A stretch of DNA of 13,333 bases from the NCBI GenBank assembly GCA_021850345.1, contig JAJZMN010000090.1, positions 1 through 13,333 of the forward strand, written 5' to 3'. The DNA comes from Actinomycetes bacterium. GTDB taxonomy: Bacteria > Actinomycetota > Acidimicrobiia > Acidimicrobiales > RAAP-2. Positions 7,905 through 13,333 of this stretch are shown piece by piece. The position numbers and the translations under genes are program-made. Below the pieces are notes generated by a model. That model saw only the letters and a list, made by a program, of their open reading frames with translations, did no database searches and had not been told where the DNA came from. Position 1 is the first letter of the stretch; each line of letters opens with the position of its first letter.

Positions 7905-8523
7905 ATGACCGAGAGGGACATGGCGAACGTAGACGAGAGGGTGCTGCCGGCTCGGGGCTTCATCGCCGCTGAGATGCAGCGGGGCCAGCGCCTGCGCGTG
8001 ACCGACCTCGAGGGCGGGCAGGTCGGAGACCTCGTCGCGTTCGCCGGTCACACCCTGGCGGAGAAGCTCTGGATCTCGAACACCATCCGCCTGAACAAGA
8101 CGATCTATCTCGGTGCGGGCCATGTGCTGTACTCGGAATTGAGCCGCCCCCTGCTCAGCATCCTCGACACCAACTGCGCTCGCCACACACTGCTGGCCGG
8201 CTCGTGCAACGCCGAGATCGACAAGGTGCGCTATGGCGTCGACGACCACCGAGGGTGTCGAGAACTTCGTCGACGCACTGCGTCCATGGGGGGCACGCCG
8301 CGAAGACATCCCCATGTCGTTCAACATCTTCATGAACAGCCCTGTCCAAGTAGACGGCAGCTTCAGCATCGAGCGCCCCGTGTCCAAGGCAGGGGACTTC
8401 ATCGAGCTCCGAGCCGAGGTGGACCTCATCGTCGCCCTGTCGAACTGTCCGCAGGATCTGAACCCATGCAACGCGGGAGCCCCCAAGACCCTCGGCTGGC
8501 AGCTCTCGGGCACGCCGAGCTGA
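7905..8523 (+). pseudogene. DUF1989 (urea-carboxylase-associated) family gene with a frameshift
   Basis: The gene starts at an ATG (7905) with GGAGG 9 bases upstream and reads as DUF1989: RGQRLRVTDLEGGQVGDLVAF, WISNTIRLNKTIYLGAGHVLYS and DTNCARHTLLAGSCN, up to YGVDDHRGC near 8258. The family continues in a different frame from about 8260: ENFVDALRPWG, MSFNIFMNSPVQVDG, ELRAEVDLIVALSNCPQDLNPCN, ending at 8523. Joined, the product would have about 205 residues, normal for the family. The junction fits a loss of two bases (restoring HxxCxxN spacing) or a gain of one, with no homopolymer run nearby. Two DUF1989 proteins form the carboxyguanidine deiminase CgdAB beside urea/guanidine carboxylase, so a role in nitrogen release is plausible. 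It may be a true pseudogene or an assembly error. Confidence 0.82.
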
Positions 8524-8747
8524 GCCGCAGCACTCGCTTCTCGGACGTGCCTGGGCTTCTCGGATCGGACAGGCTCCTCACGGCCGATCGCCACTGAGGA
8601 TCACGACCTCGAATCCCCTCCATCAGGCGGCACGCCATCAGGCCGGCCGATCGGACATGGGCGCGGGCGTGGGCCCAGGGGACCTCCAGGTGGTCGAGCA
8701 GCTCGGTGCGCGCGGGCTCGCGGCTCGCGATGCCACCGTTGCGCGCG

Positions 8748-8767
8748 GCCGGCTGTGAGCAGCCGGC
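8748..8767 (-). terminator. Hairpin at the stop of the anti-sigma-like gene
   Basis: GCCGGCTG and CAGCCGGC are perfect 8-base complements around a TGAG loop (CTCA on the minus strand). The hairpin begins at the stop codon of the minus-strand gene that ends at 8767. There is no U-tract, but GC-rich stems without one are often proposed as terminators in actinobacteria. It separates the sigma/anti-sigma unit from the convergent DUF1989 gene. The rest of 8524-8747 holds no gene I can support. Confidence 0.5.
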
Positions 8768-9792
8768 TACGAACGGCCGGGGGTGCCCGCGGGCGGACCC
8801 GCTGTGGCGGGCGCGTGGCTGGCGGCCTGGGCCTGGCCGTTCGCCCTCCCTGTCGTGCTGGCCGCGGGCGGACCCGCTGTGGCAGGACGGCCGGCTGTGG
8901 CGGGACGGCCAGCTGTGGCGGGCGGACCCGTTGTGGCAGGCGCGTGGCTGCTCGCGTTGGCCTGGCCGTTCGCCCTCGCTGTGGTGCTGGCCGCGGACCG
9001 ACCGGCTGTGGTGGACACTCGCGATGTCGCTGTGGAGCTCAGCGCTGTCGACGACGACTTCGGAGCCACTGTCGACGGCGGCTTGACCCCTGTGCAGTAC
9101 TTCGCCACGGTCTCGCCCTTGGCCTTCGCCGCTGCCGACAGGTTCCGGAACGCCACCGAGTGGCCGGCCGCCTGGGAGCCGCTCGAGGCCATGTAGGCGG
9201 TGCACAGCCCGTAGAGGGCCGAGCCGGTGGCCGAGGGACCGACCGCCTGGGTGGGCGGGGTTGTCGGCTTGGTCTTGGTCGAGCCTGTCGCGCCCGCTGT
9301 CGTCTGCGTTGCCTGGGCGTCGGTCGAACCCGACGAGGTGGTTCCTCCATGGCCTGTGGCGTGGGCGTCGGGGTTCGGCACCGAGATGCCGACAGAGGAC
9401 AGTCCGTGCGACACGGTGGACTGCAGCGACGCCGGCAACGCGCCGGTGGCGGCAGCGGCGGCACTGCCACCGAGGACCGCCGCGGCCGCGGCGGCGGCCA
9501 TCTTGGCCGTGAGCAGTTTGGTGAGCATGGGTCGTCGTCTCCTCTTGTGGATGGCACCCGAGACGCTCGCACCCCCTTCGACCGCCGCCGCCAGGGTGGC
9601 GACGACGTACTCCTGTCCAACCAGCTCGCCGGCAGTCGCCGGCGCCTTGGCCGCGTGCACCAGGCGGGCCACGTCCTGGAATCCGGGAGGTGCGTCGTCG
9701 GCGACGATCCTGCCGTCCAAGAACGCGTCGACCTCGTGCTCGGTGAAGGGGAGCTCGCGCATCTCACCGTGTACATGGTCCGAGAAGCTCAT
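8767..9792 (-). CDS. Single-pass membrane protein with repetitive outer domain, probable anti-sigma factor
   Basis: The 341-residue protein starts at an ATG (9792) that overlaps the sigma factor stop by four bases, so the two are translationally coupled. Residues 1-89 are soluble (LPFTEHEVDAFLDGR, then GFQDVARLVHAA), with KRRRR at 83-87 as a positive-inside signal, followed by one Ala-rich membrane segment at about 95-118. Outside are Thr/Ser/Gly/Pro-rich stretches, a more ordered part at 190-237 (ALYGLCTAYMASSG, SVAFRNLSAAAKA, KYCTG) whose Cys197 and Cys233 could form a disulfide, and a repetitive tail (267-341). There is no HxxxCxxC zinc anti-sigma motif. Topology and coupling suggest that the N-terminus holds the sigma factor at the membrane. 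The family was not recognised with certainty; anti-sigma function is inferred from context. Confidence 0.75.
   Translation of the reverse strand: MSFSDHVHGEMRELPFTEHEVDAFLDGRIVADDAPPGFQDVARLVHAAKAPATAGELVGQEYVVATLAAAVEGGASVSGAIHKRRRRPMLTKLLTAKMAAAAAAAVLGGSAAAAATGALPASLQSTVSHGLSSVGISVPNPDAHATGHGGTTSSGSTDAQATQTTAGATGSTKTKPTTPPTQAVGPSATGSALYGLCTAYMASSGSQAAGHSVAFRNLSAAAKAKGETVAKYCTGVKPPSTVAPKSSSTALSSTATSRVSTTAGRSAASTTARANGQANASSHAPATTGPPATAGRPATAGRPATAGPPAASTTGRANGQAQAASHAPATAGPPAGTPGRS
8788..8994 (-). repeat. Imperfect repeats coding the tail of the anti-sigma-like protein
   Basis: Two 78-base units, 8917-8994 and 8788-8865, lie 129 bases apart and encode near-identical 26-residue blocks (AASTT.RANGQA then SHAPAT.GPPA), differing at only four residues. 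Between them is a shorter run of PATAGR-type units (8869-8922). All are in frame in the gene on the minus strand. The pattern fits tandem duplication of a disordered, cell-wall-spanning segment, and copy number may vary between strains. Confidence 0.8.
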
Positions 9793-10343
9793 TTCGTTAC
9801 AGCTTTGCGTTCCAACGTCCGCGCGAGGCGCTTGAGCGCCCGATGCTGGGCGACGCGCACCGAGCCGGGAGACCTCTCCAAGATCTTTGCCACCTGTTCG
9901 ACGCTGAGCCCCGCCACCACCCGCAGCAGGACCACCTCGGCCTGGTCGGGGGGGAGCCCGCGCACCAGCGCCGCCACCGCCTCTTGGGCGGACTCGGTCG
10001 CGACGACCACCTCGGCGGGATCCGGGGAGGCGGTCGGGCTCATCGGCTCCGCCGGCTGGAGGATGCGGAGCCGGCGCTGACGCGTCCGGTGATAGTTGGC
10101 CACTTGATTGCGCGCCACGCCGAAGAGCCACGCCCGGAGGTCCTCGGCGTCCCCCTCGAAGGTGGCGAGCACCTTGGCCGCCGCCAGCCAGCACTCGGCG
10201 ACGAGGTCTTCGGCCGCTTCGGGCGCGTGGTGGCGCACGTAGCGCAGCAGTGGCGGCTGGAACGCGCGGAAGAGGGTCGCCATCGCCCACTGGTCGCCAC
10301 GCTGCGCATCGGCCAGCGCGGCCGTCAGGTCGACCGAGCTCAT
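9789..10343 (-). CDS. ECF-like RNA polymerase sigma factor
   Basis: The 184-residue protein has the two domains of group 4 (ECF) sigma factors. Region 2 spans about 20-92 (ATLFRAFQPPLLRYVRHHA, AEDLVAECWLAAAKVL, LRAWLFGVARNQVANYHR) and binds core polymerase and the -10. Region 4 spans about 122-176 (LPPDQAEVVLLRVVAGLSVEQVAKILERSPGSVRVAQHRALKRL), a helix-turn-helix for the -35. I chose the ATG at 10343 because the conserved part begins right after it. The frame stays open to 10634, but the extra 97 residues are Arg/Pro/Gly-rich and unlike the family. The start has no strong ribosome site. The gene is coupled by ATGA to the membrane protein that probably controls it. I found no clear autoregulatory ECF promoter upstream. 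Confidence 0.9.
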   Translation of the reverse strand: MSSVDLTAALADAQRGDQWAMATLFRAFQPPLLRYVRHHAPEAAEDLVAECWLAAAKVLATFEGDAEDLRAWLFGVARNQVANYHRTRQRRLRILQPAEPMSPTASPDPAEVVVATESAQEAVAALVRGLPPDQAEVVLLRVVAGLSVEQVAKILERSPGSVRVAQHRALKRLARTLERKAVTK

Positions 10344-10780
10344 CGGAGTCGACAGCGACGCGGGAAGAAGCGCAGCGGGGCTGGCGTCCAAGAGTGCCGC
10401 CGGCGCACCACATCGAGGTCGGCGCGCTCGCGGCCCGCCTGGGTGCCCCCCCACCGCCAGCGCGCTCCTCGCACGTGGCACCGGTCGCCGACGGCCCCCT
10501 GCGCGTGCTCGATCCCAAGCCGCATGTGCGCCCCTTCGGTAGCCCGGCCGACCCTGGAGGTCCCGTGGCTTCGCGTCCCCGACTTGCGACGGGTATGCCG
10601 TTTCGTGGAGTGCGACGATGCTACGCGAGTGCACGGTCGAGCGCCGGGCGAGGTGCTCGACGCCGTCGAGCGAGCGCTCCAGCCGTGTCAGCAGATCCTG
10701 ACATCGCCATGACTGTCGGCAAACGCTGACACCTGCTAGAGTGTCTTGAAACGCTGACGTATCTATCGAGGGAGCGGCGG
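10344..10780. other. Divergent gap between sigma factor and hipBA, few signals
   Basis: This 437-base stretch lies between divergent genes. From 10344 to about 10680 I see no supported gene or RNA. A plus-strand frame at 10524-10712 (62 codons) has a protein-like end, EVLDAVERALQPCQQIL, but no ribosome site and no family that I recognise, so I do not call it. The last 100 bases hold the repeats and promoter of hipBA. The sigma gene promoter must also lie here but could not be placed. Confidence 0.6.
10685..10758 (+). promoter_or_regulatory. Promoter and operator repeats of hipBA
   Basis: AAACGCTGAC occurs twice in direct orientation (10721-10730 and 10749-10758), 28 bases apart. GTGTCAGC (10685-10692) is the exact reverse complement of GCTGACAC (10725-10732). 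TAGAGT (10737-10742) fits an actinobacterial -10 (TAnnnT) and lies between the two direct repeats; no good -35 is seen. The layout fits autorepression, with HipB or the HipBA complex covering the promoter, as known for hipBA elsewhere. The half-site appears to be GCTGAC or its complement. Confidence 0.5.
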
Positions 10781-11008
10781 ATGGCTGTGTCGCTGCGAGC
10801 CATGAGGCCAGAGGATCTCGCCGCGGCGGTCCGCGAGTTCCGGACGCTCAAGGGGCTCTCCCAGGTGCAGCTCGCGGCGCTCGCCGGAGTGAACCGCCAG
10901 TACGTGTCCGACCTCGAGCGTGGCCACGTCGTCAAGCAGGTCGACTACCTGCTCCGCCTGCTCGAGCACCTCGGCGTGGAGGTCACCCTCACGGCAGAGG
11001 AGGAGTAG
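10781..11008 (+). CDS. hipB: HipB-like antitoxin, XRE-family DNA-binding protein
   Basis: The 75-residue protein is a single helix-turn-helix of the Cro/C1 type: VREFRTLKGLSQVQLAALAGVNRQYVSDLERGH (17-49), with the recognition helix near 38-46. It ends in a short strand region, VEVTLTAEEE. HipB proteins bind and neutralise the HipA kinase and repress their own operon. GAGGGAG upstream of the ATG is a suitable ribosome site. Its TAG shares its last base with the GTG start of hipA (TAGTG), the usual coupled arrangement. Repeats that could serve as its operators lie immediately upstream. Confidence 0.9.
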   Translation: MAVSLRAMRPEDLAAAVREFRTLKGLSQVQLAALAGVNRQYVSDLERGHVVKQVDYLLRLLEHLGVEVTLTAEEE

Positions 11009-12387
11009 TGCCGAGGGAGCTTGCCGTCTGGCTGTACGGGACCGACGTGGGCACCCTGGCAGAGGGGAGGCACGGGCTGTCGTTCCACTTCGCCGAGGCC
11101 GCCTACCGGCGGTGGGGGCTCCGGTCCCCCGTCCTCTCCCTGTCGATGCCCGTGAGCACGCGCCCGTATCGAGACAGCGTGGCGACGCCGTTCTTCGAGG
11201 GGCTGCTGCCCGAAGGCCAGCTCCGAAAGACCATCGCGTACGACTTCCGCATCGGCGAGACCGATACCTTCGGGCTTCTGGCCAAGATCGGCCGTGACAG
11301 CGCCGGCGCACTGGTCGTCCAGCCCCGCACCGACGGCGCGCCGCCGACAGCCACCACGCAGGGGGCAGAGCCGATCACGAGCGACGAGGTTGCACAGCGG
11401 ATCGCCCGGCTCCCCGTGTTCCCACTCGGCGTCGACCAGCGAGTGCGGGTGTCTCTCCCGGGCATGCAGAACAAGCTGCTGCTCACGAAGACGGGCGCCG
11501 GATGGGCACTTCCGACGGGGGCGCCGTCGACCCACATCTTGAAACCGGCCATCAGCCAGTTCGAAGGCTCGGTCGACAACGAGGACTTCTGCATGCGACT
11601 GGCCCGGCGGGTCGGGCTCCGTGCCGCAACGACCGAGGTCGAGCACGTCGGCGGAATGCCGGTGCTGGTCGTCGAACGCTTCGACAGGGTCGTCCTGCCC
11701 ACAGGCAGCATCCGTCGAGTCCACCAAGAAGACGTGAACCAAGCGCTCGGCGTCGATCCGAGCAGGAAGTACGAGGCGTCGGGCGGTTCGCCACTGCGTC
11801 GCGTGGCGAGCCTGCTGCGCGACTGGCGCGCGCCGGCGCAGGACCTCCGAGAGCTGCTCCAGCACGTGAGCTTCGTCGTGGCGGTGGGCGATGCCGACCA
11901 CCACGCCAAGAACATCTCGATCCTCCACGACGAGGACGGCCGTATCCGGCTCACGCCGCTCTACGACGTGATGTGCACCCGCTACTACCCGTCGATCACA
12001 GCGACTCCCGGGATGTTCGTGAACGGAAAGCGCCACATCGACGAGATCCGCGCAGACGACCTCGTCGCAGAAGGAACGGCATGGGGGCTGCCCGAAGACG
12101 ACGCCGAGGCAGCGGTGCGCGAAGTGCTCGACGTGCTCCCAGAGGCCATCGAGGCCGAGGCCGCTGCATCGCAGCGGCGCCCCGCGTCACTCGTCACGTT
12201 CTTGGCGGCGCGTGCGCACGCACTGCGCCACGAGGCGAGCGCTCGCATCGCCGACACCGCTCTCCCCGAAGCCCTCGCGCCCCGAGCGGCCCCCGCACCG
12301 CACCCCTCGCCCGAGCGGGCCTGGGTGGCGCCGTACCGACGGGAGGACGGGACGCCGGTGAGGGGCCACTGGCGCAGGCTGCGCTGA
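11008..12387 (+). CDS. hipA: HipA-like serine/threonine kinase toxin
   Basis: The 459-residue protein has the HipA N-terminal subdomain (about 4-105, with TPFFEGLLPEGQLRKTIA at 60-77) and the kinase body. Key elements are the P-loop SLPGMQNKLL (149-158, Ser149 equivalent to the autophosphorylated Ser of E. coli HipA), THILKP (175-180), VERFDR (222-227), HQEDVNQALG (239-248), the catalytic DHHAKN (Asp297 to Asn302) and PLYDVMCT, with metal-binding Asp320. All expected catalytic residues are present, so it is probably active. HipA toxins phosphorylate targets such as glutamyl-tRNA synthetase and stop growth; the target here is unknown. After the kinase, a roughly 70-residue tail ends in RREDGTPVRGHWRRLR. 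The GTG start overlaps the hipB stop by one base. Confidence 0.92.
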   Translation: MPRELAVWLYGTDVGTLAEGRHGLSFHFAEAAYRRWGLRSPVLSLSMPVSTRPYRDSVATPFFEGLLPEGQLRKTIAYDFRIGETDTFGLLAKIGRDSAGALVVQPRTDGAPPTATTQGAEPITSDEVAQRIARLPVFPLGVDQRVRVSLPGMQNKLLLTKTGAGWALPTGAPSTHILKPAISQFEGSVDNEDFCMRLARRVGLRAATTEVEHVGGMPVLVVERFDRVVLPTGSIRRVHQEDVNQALGVDPSRKYEASGGSPLRRVASLLRDWRAPAQDLRELLQHVSFVVAVGDADHHAKNISILHDEDGRIRLTPLYDVMCTRYYPSITATPGMFVNGKRHIDEIRADDLVAEGTAWGLPEDDAEAAVREVLDVLPEAIEAEAAASQRRPASLVTFLAARAHALRHEASARIADTALPEALAPRAAPAPHPSPERAWVAPYRREDGTPVRGHWRRLR

Positions 12388-12432
12388 AGCCGTCACCGGC
12401 GGGGCCGACCGGCCCGCGCAGCTGCCGACGCT

Positions 12433-12463
12433 ATGACCCCGACCTCATCCAAGCCACTACCAT
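12433..12463 (+). promoter_or_regulatory. Candidate promoter of hicBA
   Basis: TACCAT (12458-12463) is a good actinobacterial -10. ATGACC (12433-12438) is a partial -35 at a long 19-base spacing. The pair lies 33 bases before the hicB start, in the 108-base gap after hipA. A GGGCC-GACC-GGCCC hairpin just upstream (about 12397-12410) could end hipBA transcription. Confidence 0.35.
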
Positions 12464-12495
12464 GGGCACGTTGCGCGTCCAAGGAGCTGGTTGTG

Positions 12496-12705
12496 ATGAC
12501 CCGGGCGGTACACGTGCCCTACACCGTCGAACAGGACGAGGATGGCGTATGGTGCGCCCACGCCCAGCTACGACCCGGTGTGGGGGCCAACGGTGAGGGG
12601 GCCACGGCCCCAGCTGCAATAGCGGACCTGCGCGAAGCCCTCACTGGGCTGATTGATGAGTTCGGCATTCCCGACGAGTTGATCCTCACCATCGACGTGG
12701 CCTAA
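12496..12705 (+). CDS. hicB: HicB-like antitoxin, short form without DNA-binding tail
   Basis: The 69-residue protein reads as the HicB partial RNase H-like fold: VPYTVEQDEDGVWCAHAQLRPGVGANGEGATAPAAIADLREALTGLIDEFG. It neutralises HicA by covering its active site. No ribbon-helix-helix or helix-turn-helix segment follows, so it probably cannot repress by itself. AAGGAG lies 9 bases before the ATG at 12496; a GTG at 12493 is possible. The frame is open back to 12433, but that extension lacks a ribosome site and would overlap the promoter candidate. Its TAA shares a base with the hicA start (TAATG). Confidence 0.87.
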   Translation: MTRAVHVPYTVEQDEDGVWCAHAQLRPGVGANGEGATAPAAIADLREALTGLIDEFGIPDELILTIDVA

Positions 12706-12929
12706 TGCCGCCGTTGCCGTCCGTTTCCGGCGAACGAGTCGTCCGGGCGCTGGAGAAGGCAGGGTTCGCGGTCGCCAGAATCAGCGGAAGTCATCACATC
12801 ATGCGCCACCCGGACGGGCGCGGCACGACGGTGCCCGTACACCCTGGCCGTGATATCGCCAAGGGCACGCTGCGCGGCATCCTTGCTGACACTCGGATGA
12901 CGATCGAGGAACTGCGGCAGCTCCTCTGA
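12705..12929 (+). CDS. hicA: HicA-family mRNA interferase toxin
   Basis: The 74-residue protein matches HicA: SGERVVRALEKAGFAVARISGSHHIMRHPDG, then VPVHPGRDIAKGTLRGIL and a helical end, TIEELRQLL. The family has a small double-stranded-RNA-binding-like fold and cleaves mRNA using a His in the G-S-H motif, here His30. The residue is present and the length is normal, so the toxin looks intact. It follows the antitoxin gene with a one-base overlap, the reverse of the textbook hicA-hicB order but seen in other hicBA loci. It ends facing the minus-strand protease gene. Confidence 0.92.
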   Translation: MPPLPSVSGERVVRALEKAGFAVARISGSHHIMRHPDGRGTTVPVHPGRDIAKGTLRGILADTRMTIEELRQLL

Positions 12930-13084
12930 CGTCCAGCACTCGGCGCCGGCCCGCTGACCGACAGGCAAGCGATCAGTCACCCCGACGAACCGGTCCAAGT
13001 TGTCGTCGACTCGGCGCCTGGCGCCAGTCGGCCGGCGGGCGCTTCGCTCAACAACAGCCGCCAGTGCAGTCGGCCGAGCGAGGG

Positions 13085-13333
13085 CTACGACGTGGGCGTG
13101 GTCGCCTTCAGCGCCGTCACGAGGTTCGAGACGTCGGGCGTGCCGAGCCCGCTCGCCGGGTCCCATCCGGGTGCGGCCGAGTAGCCGGGCACTGTGTTCC
13201 ACGAGTTTGTGCCCGCGGTGATGTCGTGGAACGCGCTCGCGTACGCGGTCTTTGTCTCGTAGATCTGGTAGAGCCTCGGGGTGAGGAAGCCGAGCGGCCC
13301 GTCCGCCTGGTTGGCGATCGCGTCGACGGCCGC
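13085..13333 (-). CDS. S53 (sedolisin/kumamolisin-like) peptidase, C-terminal fragment
   Basis: The frame is open from the window edge to a TAG at 13085, giving 82 residues. It reads PLGFLTPRLYQIYE, then AFHDITAGTN, PGYSAAPGWDPASGLGTPDVSNLV and a short tail. FHDIT and GWDPASGLGTPD form the calcium site characteristic of S53 peptidases, acid-active serine-carboxyl proteases that are usually secreted. The catalytic Ser of the GTSA motif and the Glu/Asp pair would lie upstream, outside the window, so activity cannot be judged. It converges on hicA; the 155-base gap between them shows no clear terminator. Confidence 0.85.
   Translation of the reverse strand, partial: AAVDAIANQADGPLGFLTPRLYQIYETKTAYASAFHDITAGTNSWNTVPGYSAAPGWDPASGLGTPDVSNLVTALKATTPTS

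Noticed and set aside
6581..7963. Minus-strand open frame of 460 codons opposite the permease
   Set aside because: The product is highly charged (Asp/Arg/His/Glu) with no family pattern, while the plus strand encodes a clear NCS1 permease. It is an antisense shadow.
8524..8740. Minus-strand stretch reading ELLDHLEVPWAHARAHVRSAGLMACRLMEG
   Set aside because: It looks faintly protein-like, but it has no start with a ribosome site, it continues in a frame that is a shadow of the anti-sigma-like gene, and I recognise no family.
8788..8994. Possible CRISPR-like or minisatellite array
   Set aside because: Repeats are in frame with a coding sequence, of mixed unit length, and have no unique spacers of constant size.
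8755..10080. Plus-strand Gly/Arg-rich open frames with apparent repeats
   Set aside because: They are the antisense reading of the anti-sigma-like gene; the repeats come from its Ala/Thr/Pro/Gly tail.
10344..10634. 97-residue N-terminal extension of the sigma factor
   Set aside because: The sequence is Arg/Pro/Gly/Ala-rich and does not resemble sigma factors; the conserved region begins right after the ATG at 10343.
12433..12495. Longer HicB start at 12433
   Set aside because: There is no ribosome site before it, the added residues do not resemble HicB, and AAGGAG lies at the right distance before 12496.
12702..13202. Minus-strand frame of 166 codons over hicA and the S53 gene end
   Set aside because: It is antisense to hicA and in a different frame from the S53 peptidase fragment, whose sequence is clearly recognisable.

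Overview
The window is high-GC DNA with actinobacterial-style genes: tight operons with 4-base ATGA overlaps, an LLM-class flavin oxidoreductase, a sigma factor coupled to a low-complexity membrane partner, and a C-terminal piece of a sedolisin-type protease. I read it as Actinomycetota, possibly an acidimicrobial lineage. Rank below phylum is a guess, and no rRNA, tRNA, insertion sequence or CRISPR array is visible.

Region 1 (1-8523) looks like one catabolic and transport locus. On the minus strand, reading right to left, are the FAD, [2Fe-2S] and molybdopterin subunits of a xanthine-dehydrogenase-type hydroxylase, joined by ATGA overlaps. They are followed by an isochorismatase-family hydrolase, a CoxG-like protein and, after a gap, an LLM-class flavin oxidoreductase that runs off the left edge. 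Divergently, on the plus strand, are an NCS1 purine/cytosine-type permease and a DUF1989 (urea-carboxylase-associated) gene that carries a frameshift. The permease, Mo hydroxylase, LLM flavoenzyme, cysteine amidohydrolase and DUF1989 protein together suggest uptake and oxidative breakdown of a nitrogen heterocycle. The substrate cannot be read from sequence. The large subunit lacks the aerobic CO dehydrogenase active-site signature, so CO dehydrogenase names would be wrong here. The control region between the divergent arms (6005-6379) holds a perfect 7+7 inverted repeat, a promoter-like stretch and a roughly 30-base element that recurs upstream of the LLM gene, which suggests one shared regulator.

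Region 2 (8524-10780) holds a minus-strand pair: an ECF-like sigma factor overlapping by ATGA a single-pass membrane protein with an Ala/Thr/Pro/Gly-rich repetitive outer domain, probably its anti-sigma factor. A hairpin follows its stop codon.

Region 3 (10781-12929) holds two toxin-antitoxin modules in tandem on the plus strand: hipB-hipA and, 108 bases on, hicB-hicA with the antitoxin first. Both pairs overlap by one base. The HicB is very short and lacks a DNA-binding tail. The right edge holds the C-terminal end of an S53 (sedolisin/kumamolisin-like) peptidase on the minus strand.
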